This document shows positions 1 to 4,871 of a stretch of DNA of 6,072 nucleotides, one piece after another. The first letter of the stretch is position 1. The number at the start of each line of letters is the position of its first letter. This DNA is from Desulfobacteraceae bacterium (lineage in GTDB: Bacteria > Desulfobacterota > Desulfobacteria > Desulfobacterales > Desulfosalsimonadaceae). Made by a program: the position numbers and the translations under genes. The stretch covers positions 1 to 6,072 of the forward strand of contig DAIEHU010000173.1 in the NCBI GenBank assembly GCA_027353395.1, given 5' to 3'. The notes under the pieces are model-generated. The model searched no databases. It saw only the letters and a list, made by a program, of their open reading frames with translations, and was not told where the DNA came from.

Positions 1-453
1 GCTAATGCCTGAAGGGCTGCAATCTTTAACCGGCTGGCCATGGATATTAGGCTCATCTTGAACGCAAATTGGAATAAATTGTTCAAAATCGACCAACCGG
101 TCATTCACCATGCCCGTCAGAATGGCGTTATCCACACGTTCATACCGGTGCACCACAAAATTGCGGAACTGCACCATTTTGTAATAGGCGTCGCGCTGGC
201 CGATAAACCCGGACCCGATGGCCCGCTCAACAGCATCCCGGCCGGTTGTGGCGGGTGTCTGCCCGTTCCGCGACAACAGCCGCTGGCAGACATCAATCAC
301 GATTTCCACCAATATCTGCAAATTGCGCTCCACCGCTTTTTTAGTTCGCCAATCCACATCCAATTGGCTGGCGGTTATCCTGCCAAGAGAGCGGAGTTCG
401 GTCAGAACCCCATCAAGGCTTTGCAATTTTTGTGCGATGATGCCGTTTATCAT
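1..453 (-). CDS. hepT: HepT-like HEPN-domain toxin (DUF86 family), 3' end outside the window
   Basis: The frame read leftward from the ATG at 453 stays open for 151 codons to the window edge, so the stop is not seen. The protein is helical. Residues 97-104 read RNFVVHRY, the R-x4-H-x-Y motif that forms the RNase active site of HEPN toxins of the DUF86/HepT family. The N-terminus (MINGIIAQKLQSLDGVL) and the stretch DRLVDFEQFI near residue 118 are also typical. In this family HepT is neutralised by a MntA nucleotidyltransferase that AMPylates its active-site tyrosine. No mntA lies upstream here, so any partner should be to the left of the window. Family members usually end at about 135-145 residues, so the last ~20 residues seen here are atypical and may overlap the next gene. 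The start has only a weak AGGA (464-467) 10 nt upstream. The family call is strong; activity as a toxin is inferred. Confidence 0.82.
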   Translation of the reverse strand, partial: MINGIIAQKLQSLDGVLTELRSLGRITASQLDVDWRTKKAVERNLQILVEIVIDVCQRLLSRNGQTPATTGRDAVERAIGSGFIGQRDAYYKMVQFRNFVVHRYERVDNAILTGMVNDRLVDFEQFIPICVQDEPNIHGQPVKDCSPSGIS

Positions 454-475
454 GTATGTCTTGTCCTGGGTTTCA

Positions 476-537
476 ACCACGAAGGACACGAAGAGCACGA
501 AGCAGGGGTTCTTCGTGTCCTTCGCGCTCTTCGTGGT
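476..537. repeat. Imperfect inverted repeat of CACGAAG units upstream of hepT
   Basis: The left arm (476-502) and right arm (511-537) are 27 nt each around an 8-nt loop, and 22 of 27 positions are complementary. Each arm is built from 9-nt units of the type acgaagRRc, so the arms can also pair out of register. The repeat ends about 22 nt before the hepT start codon and would fall in or near the leader of its transcript. Similar acgaagRRcacgaag repeats are scattered through many environmental genomes beside small accessory genes; this is from general familiarity, not a search. It has no U-tract and is not a convincing terminator. Function is unknown. Confidence 0.8.
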
Positions 538-633
538 GATTTATCTTTTGTAAAATTTATCGGAAATTCGGCCAAGGCTTCGCCCTGCCCCCCCAAAAAA
601 AAGAATCAAATTTTCACATCACCAAATATTCCA

Positions 634-1335
634 TCATTTTCGGGAACGCACCGCGAACGCCCGGTCGCTGGTTAAGGAGCCATCGCGGTAGTTCTGGAAC
701 CCCCTGCCGGTGGTGAAGCCGAAGCTCCAGGCATACGAGGAATCGCATTGCTCGCCAGACCAGACGCAACATCCTGTGGTTTTAAATGCCGGAGCCATGT
801 TTCTTTCGCCAAGGCCCTTGATATACAAAGTTTCCAGCTCGGCCCGCGTTGGCATGCGCCATCCGCCGCCGGCGACTGACAAACCGCCGCACCATGCTTG
901 CGCCTGATCCCAGGTGATATTATTATCCGGCCCAACGAACCACGCCAGGGCTGTTGCCGTATCAGCGATAACACCATCGGTGGATTGAGTGTATCTCACC
1001 TGTATGGGCTCCTTCAGCAAAATAGTTTCCCCTTCCGGCCCGGCGGACACCTGCGCTTTGGCGTCCGTGCTCCAGTCTTTATGCCAGATTACAATCACAT
1101 ATTCCGATGACGGATAGAGTCCGCTAAACGAAAATGTCCCGTCGGAACCGGTTTTCGCTTCAAACTGTTCATATCCTTTGATGGGCTGAACCTGTTTGGC
1201 GATCACCTTGAGCTCTGAAATGGGCTGGCCTTTGCCGTCCACAACCTTTCCCTCCAGTCCGGATTTTTTCCCACATCCCGCCACCATAAAAACCAGAACC
1301 ACTAAAACCACCAGCCATTTTGTCCGTTTCTTCAT
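634..1335 (-). CDS. Lipoprotein with carboxypeptidase-regulatory-like domain and DUF1566 domain
   Basis: The 233-residue protein starts with a basic n-region (MKKRTK) and a hydrophobic stretch ending in a lipobox V-A-G-C, with Cys21 as the lipidation site. Gly at +2 fits export to the outer membrane. Residues ~27-108 resemble the beta-sandwich of carboxypeptidase-regulatory-like/transthyretin-like domains (GKVVDGKGQPIS, then TGSDGTFSFSGL). Residues ~115-232 match DUF1566 (Lcl C-terminal): an ALAW segment, W142 in TWDQAQAWC, the GGWRMPTRAEL signature around 157-167, and a closing AFAVRS. Cys149, 189, 190 and 197 could form disulfides. The start is supported by AAAGGAG at 1343-1349 with a 7-nt spacer. 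The gene ends in TGA. It has about 300 bp of non-coding sequence upstream, so it is probably transcribed alone. DUF1566 proteins are surface or periplasmic proteins of unknown activity; no enzyme function can be assigned. Confidence 0.88.
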   Translation of the reverse strand: MKKRTKWLVVLVVLVFMVAGCGKKSGLEGKVVDGKGQPISELKVIAKQVQPIKGYEQFEAKTGSDGTFSFSGLYPSSEYVIVIWHKDWSTDAKAQVSAGPEGETILLKEPIQVRYTQSTDGVIADTATALAWFVGPDNNITWDQAQAWCGGLSVAGGGWRMPTRAELETLYIKGLGERNMAPAFKTTGCCVWSGEQCDSSYAWSFGFTTGRGFQNYRDGSLTSDRAFAVRSRK

Positions 1336-1342
1336 ACATCGT

Positions 1343-1349
1343 CTCCTTT
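1343..1349 (-). promoter_or_regulatory. Ribosome binding site of the lipoprotein gene
   Basis: AAAGGAG on the minus strand, 7 nt before the ATG at 1335. It selects this ATG over the out-of-frame ATG at about 1339. Confidence 0.8.
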
Positions 1350-1517
1350 ACAAAATGTTTTAGGGATTGCCATCGCAACGGGTTAATTTTTAAAACAATA
1401 TCATTATCAAAGCTTCACCGCAATGCCATTCGAACCTTTATTCGTCCAGAATGTTGCGCAACGCATCCATCAGCACCGATCAAACTGGAAAGTTCATTGC
1501 CAGGCCAGTGCCGAAAC

Positions 1518-1530
1518 AATGTTCAACATT
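1518..1530. repeat. 13-bp palindrome abutting the 39-bp palindrome
   Basis: AATGTT-C-AACATT is perfectly symmetric with a one-base centre at 1524. It ends exactly where the 39-bp palindrome begins. Taken alone it could be chance; its position next to two larger inverted repeats makes it worth recording. Confidence 0.5.
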
Positions 1531-1569
1531 TTTATACAGATTGTGAATTGAATTCATAATCTGTATAAA
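1531..1569. repeat. 39-bp near-perfect palindrome
   Basis: The left arm (1531-1549) begins TTTATACAGATT and the right arm (1551-1569) ends AATCTGTATAAA. The 19-nt arms differ from perfect complementarity at one position (a G-T wobble) and are separated by a single G at 1550. It lies downstream of the esterase reading frame. There is no T-run on the minus-strand side, so a standard rho-independent terminator is not supported. A protein-binding operator, a folded 3' end of the esterase transcript, or the remains of a small mobile element are possible. Confidence 0.85.
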
Positions 1570-1574
1570 TTATT

Positions 1575-1599
1575 AATATCTAAAATAATATTAGATATT
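1575..1599. repeat. Inverted repeat, 9-nt arms
   Basis: AATATCTAA (1575-1583) and TTAGATATT (1591-1599) are perfectly complementary around a 7-nt loop. The right arm touches the TAA (1599-1601) that would end the esterase frame if its TAG were read through. The stem is very AT-rich and has no clear U-tract after it on the minus strand. Confidence 0.6.
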
Positions 1600-1643
1600 T
1601 ATGATAGTAAAAATCCAATCGGTATGTGAACCCGTTTTCTCTA
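1599..1643 (-). other. TAG codon and conserved C-terminal tail of the esterase
   Basis: After the TAG at 1641-1643 the same frame encodes RKRVHIPIGFLLS and then TAA at 1599-1601. Family members typically end in a pattern like H-S-E-x-A-W-R-x-R-(6 or so)-FLL, so this tail looks like the genuine C-terminus with TGG changed to TAG by one transition. The full-length product would be 268 residues. Explanations are a recent nonsense mutation, a sequencing error, or readthrough. TAG is also the terminator of the neighbouring hdrA, so it is used as a normal stop here. Confidence 0.7.
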
Positions 1644-2405
1644 GGCGCGTTCGGAGTGTTCCTCGCCCTGGAATCTCTTGGTGATCCAGTTGACGTCCTC
1701 CTGAAAACCACCCTTTCGCATCACCGCGTCCGCCTGAACCTGATAGGGCTCATATTGGGCATCCAGGGCTTCGGTTCCGTAATCAAAATAAATCCGGTGG
1801 GTTTCAGGATTCGGAAGGTGGTCCGCCAGATACGGAATCGTGGCCCCATTGGCAGCCGGCCAGTGGGTGGACAGGCAGGCGGCCCCGCCGAAAACTTTCG
1901 GATATTCGCAAACCGCATAAAGAGATATCAACCCCCCGAAACTTGAACCCATGATAAATGTTCCGGCCGCATCCGTCCGGGTGGGAAAGGTTCCGTCAAT
2001 AAACGGTTTTAATTCATTCACGATGGCCCTGAGATAATCGTCCGACACCGGCTTGCCGAAATCGCGCAGATACTTTTTCCGCTCCGCAGGACTTGCGTAA
2101 TCGTTAACCGCCTTTGCCGGTCCGTATTCCCTGCCCCTGGCGGTTGCGCTCCAGATGCCGACGACGATGGCCGGCGGGATAAGGCCCTCCCGGATCAGCC
2201 TGTCAACGGTATCAATCATCCCCCAGTCCACACCGAGAAACGAAGTTTCCGGATCAAACAGGTTCTGGCCGTCATGCATATAAATCACCGGATACCGCTC
2301 CTGCGTGTTCAGCTTCACGGCATCGGGGAGCCAGACCTCCACGGGCCTCGGGGCGATGAGTTTGAAATAAAACGGTTTGTAATGTTTCAATCGTCCGGTG
2401 TTCAT
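1641..2405 (-). CDS. Esterase-D/Fes-like alpha/beta hydrolase, apparently cut short by TAG
   Basis: The 254-residue frame matches the putative esterase family (PF00756-like). Visible features in order: VEVWLPDAV near 22-30, HDGQNLFD at 44-51 (typical of this family near the oxyanion hole), the nucleophile elbow GSSFGG at 153-158 with Ser155 as likely nucleophile, an acid region DYGTEALD at 208-215, and GEEHSER with His250 as the catalytic base. No signal peptide is seen, so it is probably cytoplasmic. Relatives hydrolyse short acyl, S-formylglutathione or siderophore esters; the substrate here cannot be named. Members normally continue after H-S-E-x-A-W for about a dozen more residues, but here the Trp codon position is TAG (1641-1643). 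The triad is complete, so the short form could be active. The start is 9 bp after the hdrA stop, with AAGGAG at 2409-2414 only 3 nt from the ATG, suggesting an operon. Confidence 0.85.
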   Translation of the reverse strand: MNTGRLKHYKPFYFKLIAPRPVEVWLPDAVKLNTQERYPVIYMHDGQNLFDPETSFLGVDWGMIDTVDRLIREGLIPPAIVVGIWSATARGREYGPAKAVNDYASPAERKKYLRDFGKPVSDDYLRAIVNELKPFIDGTFPTRTDAAGTFIMGSSFGGLISLYAVCEYPKVFGGAACLSTHWPAANGATIPYLADHLPNPETHRIYFDYGTEALDAQYEPYQVQADAVMRKGGFQEDVNWITKRFQGEEHSERA

Positions 2406-2408
2406 TCT

Positions 2409-2414
2409 CTCCTT
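2409..2414 (-). promoter_or_regulatory. Ribosome binding site of the esterase gene, short spacer
   Basis: AAGGAG lies 3 nt before the ATG at 2405 and begins directly after the hdrA TAG (2415-2417). The spacing is shorter than usual, but no better in-frame start is nearby. Confidence 0.6.
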
Positions 2415-4837
2415 CTAATTCTTTTTCTTCCGCTCCTTCAAAATCCGGATGGTATCGGCGATTTCCTCATTCGTCACGCTCCGGCGCAGGTCTTCCATGT
2501 CGTTCATCACACCGGCGAACCGGATCCCCTCGGCGGCGCTGATCCATTCCAGGCGCAGGCGGTCCTTGCGGATGCCCAGCTTTTCCATTTTTTTGTGAAC
2601 TTTCTCAATCCGTTTCACAGTCCAGTGGTTGGCGTCGATATAATGGCAGTCCCCGATGTGGCAGCCGGAGACCAGCACCACGGGCGCGCCCTTCTCAAAC
2701 GCGTGCCAGATGAATTCCTCGTCCACCCGGCCCGAACACATGGTGCGGATGAGGCGCACATTGGCCGGATACTGGAGCCGGGACACGCCCGCGTAATCCG
2801 CCCCCGCATAGGAGCACCAGTTGCAGGCGAAAGCCAGGATTTTGTCTGCCGGGTTTTCGGCCAGCAGCATGTCCGTCTGGCTGGTGATCTGTTCATCCGT
2901 GAAATGGTTCATGACGATGGCCCCGAACCCGCATTCCGCGGCGCACGTGCCGCATCCGGCGCACGCCGCCGTATTGACCACCGCGGGTGTCTTTTTCTTG
3001 GTGTCCACGGTGATGGCGTTGTAAGGACACACCTGGGCGCAACGTCCGCAGGACACGCAATGCGCTTCCATGATCATGGACGTGATGGGCTCGGTGGTAA
3101 TGACGCCCCGGTGCATGAGGCGCACCGCCCGAATCGCGGCCGCCGACCCCTGGGTCACGGAATCCTTGATGTCCTTGGGGCTTTCCGCGCACCCGGCATA
3201 AAATATACCCCGGGTGGCGGCATCCACGGGCTGAAGCTTGGGATGGGCTTCCAGAAAAAACCCGTCGGACGTGAGCTGGAGCCCCATCATTTCCTGAAGC
3301 TTGCGGGTTCCGGAAGACGGCTTCATGCCCAGGGCCAGCACCAGCATGGAGAGATCATGATATTCCACCCTGCCCGTGCTGGTGTTTTCCACCGCCACCC
3401 GCATGGTCCCGTCCGGCAGTTCCTCAACAGAGCCCGGCAGCCCCCGGACATACTGCACGCCCAAGCTCCGGCTGCGGTTGTACAGATCCTCGAATCCCTT
3501 GCCGAAGGCCCGGATGTCGATATAAAACACCTTGACCACCATGTCCGGGTAATGTTCCTTCAGGACCAGGGTGCTTTTGATGGTGTTCATGCAGCAGATA
3601 TTGGAACAGTAAATCCCTCCTTTCTGCCGGGACCGGGACCCAACGCACTGGATAAACCCCACGGACGCGGGTCTTTTCCGGTCACCCGGCCGCACCAGCG
3701 CGCCTTGGGTGGGGCCGCCCGCGTTCACCATGCGCTCAAACTCCAGGCTGGTAAGCACGTTGTCATACCGAGTGTACCCGTATTCGTCCATCTCCCTCGG
3801 ATCATAGGGTTCAAGCCCCGTGGCCACCACGATGGAGCCCACGTTCACCTGAATGTCCTCGTCCGACATATGAAAATGAATGCATTTCTTCAAGCACGCG
3901 TCCGCGCACTTGGAACACCCGTGGCCCAGACAGTCGTTCATGTTGATGACATAACTGGAAGGCACCGCCTGGGGAAACGGCATATAAATCGCGCGCCGGG
4001 ACGACAGCCCCATGTTGAATTCATCCGGAAATACCGCCGGGCAGACCTTGGCGCAGTCCCCGCAGGCCGTGCAGGCCGCCTCATCCACATACCGGGCTTT
4101 TTTTAAGATACGGACATTAAAATTGCCCACGAATCCCTTGACGTCCGCCACTTCACTGCTGGTGTAAAGCGTTATATTGGGATGCCGACCGGCATCCGCC
4201 ATTTTCGGGCCGAGAATTCAGATGGAGCAGTCCATGGTGGGAAAGGTCTTGTCAATCTGGGCCATCATCCCGCCGATGGAGGGGCTTTTTTCCACCATCG
4301 CCACCTCATACCCGGTGTCGGCGAGATCAAGCGCTGCCTGAATGCCCGCGATGCCGCCGCCGATAACAAGCGTCCGCTTGGTGAGGGGCACAATTTCTTC
4401 GGTCAACGGCCAGAGAAGCCCGACGCGCGCCACCGCCATTTTGACAAGGTCTTCGGCCTTTGCGGTGGCCGCCTCCGGCTCGTTCATGTGCACCCAGGAG
4501 CACTGCTCCCGGAGATTGGCCATTTCCAGCATATAGGGATTTAAACCCGCTTTTTTCATCATCTGCCGGAAGGTGGGTTCATGAAGACGCGGGGAGCAGG
4601 ACGCCACCACGATGCGGTCGAGATTGTTATCCCCAATGTCCTCCAGCATTTCCATCTGGCCGGGTTCGGAACAGGCATAGGTGATTTCTTTGAAACCACC
4701 ACACCATCAAGGCCTGCCATATTTTGGGCGACCTGGGCGCAATCCACCGTCTGCGCGATATTTAAACCGCACCGGCACACATACACGCCGGTCCGGGGCT
4801 TGCTTGCCGTCATTGGCGTCACACCAGAAAATTCCAT
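2415..4837 (-). CDS. hdrA: HdrA-MvhD fusion, selenocysteine-containing, with one frame disruption
   Basis: This is the FAD-containing subunit A of heterodisulfide reductase-type electron-bifurcating complexes, fused to an MvhD (FlpD) domain. It is a single gene of ~807 residues once two interruptions are allowed for: a one-base shift at 4685-4690 (codons 50-51) and an in-frame TGA at 4218-4220 (codon 207). Numbering from the ATG at 4837: N-terminal Fe-S domain with CRCG (21-24), ACSEPG (55-60) and SCSPRLHEPTF (80-90); FAD motif GGGIAG (160-165) ending in acidic E183; Sec207 in the context C-S-I-U; cluster motif CTACGDCAKVCP (256-267); second cysteine group 303-319; second half of the FAD fold with IQCVGSR and YAGCAESPKDI; two [4Fe-4S] ferredoxin motifs (594-604, 626-636); MvhD domain ~667-790 with cysteines near 672, 675, 701, 726 and 731. 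The protein should be cytoplasmic. HdrB, HdrC and hydrogenase partners are not nearby. Neither the ATG at 4655 nor that at 4202 has a ribosome binding site, arguing against separate genes. Confidence 0.9.
4180..4197 (-). promoter_or_regulatory. Bacterial SECIS element of hdrA
   Basis: In the mRNA, GGAUGCC-GGUC-GGCAUCC forms a perfect 7-bp stem with a GGUC tetraloop. The stem starts 20 nt after the UGA and the loop starts 27 nt after it, within the range seen for bacterial SECIS hairpins. The GGUC apical loop is the same as that bound by SelB in the E. coli fdhF SECIS. The hairpin lies inside the coding frame, as bacterial SECIS elements do. No bulged U is evident, and SelB recognition is inferred rather than shown. 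Confidence 0.78.
4218..4220 (-). other. In-frame TGA read as selenocysteine (codon 207 of hdrA)
   Basis: The frame reads ATG GAC TGC TCC ATC TGA ATT CTC, giving M-D-C-S-I-U-I-L. HdrA relatives have D-C-S-x-C-I-L at this place, so TGA stands exactly where the second cysteine of the motif belongs. HdrA with Sec here is known from methanogens such as Methanocaldococcus jannaschii, and Sec-containing HdrA is reported in Deltaproteobacteria. The frame is strongly HdrA-like on both sides, and only five codons separate the TGA from the next ATG, which has no ribosome binding site. Confidence 0.87.
4685..4690 (-). other. Frame disruption near the start of hdrA (AAGAAA)
   Basis: The frame from 4837 reads V-V-V-S-K-K and then loses homology. 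The frame one base back continues at 4685 with I-T-Y-A-C-S-E-P-G-Q-M, the expected HdrA sequence. One extra A in the AAA run (AAG AAA ATC) or a G giving AAG GAA ATC would restore a continuous frame. No strong tandem slippery heptamer is present, since a -1 shift would re-pair AAA with GAA poorly. An indel error or a real mutation is likelier than programmed frameshifting. Confidence 0.8.
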
Positions 4838-4844
4838 TGTTTTA

Positions 4845-4850
4845 CCTCTT
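4845..4850 (-). promoter_or_regulatory. Ribosome binding site of hdrA
   Basis: AAGAGG with a 7-nt A-rich spacer before the ATG at 4837. It supports this start over the in-frame ATG nine codons in (M9), which also lies ahead of the conserved GVYVCRCG segment. Confidence 0.65.
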
Positions 4851-4871
4851 TGTATATTCCTGTCATTCTGA

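Larger units (their letters stand above)
1336..1598. other. Intergenic region, no gene recognised, inverted repeats at its right end
   Basis: Short frames on either strand lack ribosome binding sites and recognisable motifs. The left part (1336-1420) is the leader of the lipoprotein gene; it contains AT-rich stretches that could hold a promoter, but I see no convincing -35/-10 pair. The middle (1420-1515) shows only a 10-bp palindrome, GTTGCGCAAC at 1453-1462. The right part (1518-1599) is AT-rich and made almost entirely of three inverted repeats, listed separately. Confidence 0.7.

Noticed and set aside
476..537. Start of a CRISPR array
   Set aside because: The repeat units are 9 nt, contiguous and inverted, with no unique spacers and no cas genes.
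588..602. C7A8 tract read as G/T-rich run on the minus strand, possible terminator of the lipoprotein gene
   Set aside because: No GC-rich stem precedes the T run in the minus-strand direction, so it does not fit a rho-independent terminator.
40..675. A 211-codon plus-strand frame containing N-H-E-G-H-E-E-H-E
   Set aside because: It runs antisense to hepT and through the inverted repeat into the lipoprotein gene; the minus strand carries the R-x4-H-x-Y motif and is the real coding strand.
1420..1515. Possible degraded coding sequence (minus-strand V-L-M-D-A-L-R-N-I-L-D-E-stop)
   Set aside because: The frame is only a dozen codons long between stops, with no ribosome binding site and no family resemblance.
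2274..4106. A 610-codon open frame on the plus strand
   Set aside because: It is antisense to hdrA and the esterase, His/Gly/Pro/Arg-rich with no domain, and results from GC-rich codon structure of the opposite strand.
4200..4202. ATG at 4202 as the start of a separate 595-residue Fe-S protein
   Set aside because: It has no ribosome binding site, lies five codons after the TGA in the same frame, and the preceding sequence is HdrA-like without a break.
4559..4837. A 92-residue protein from 4837 as an independent gene
   Set aside because: Only the first ~51 residues are HdrA-like; the remainder is the wrong frame after the disruption at 4685-4690.
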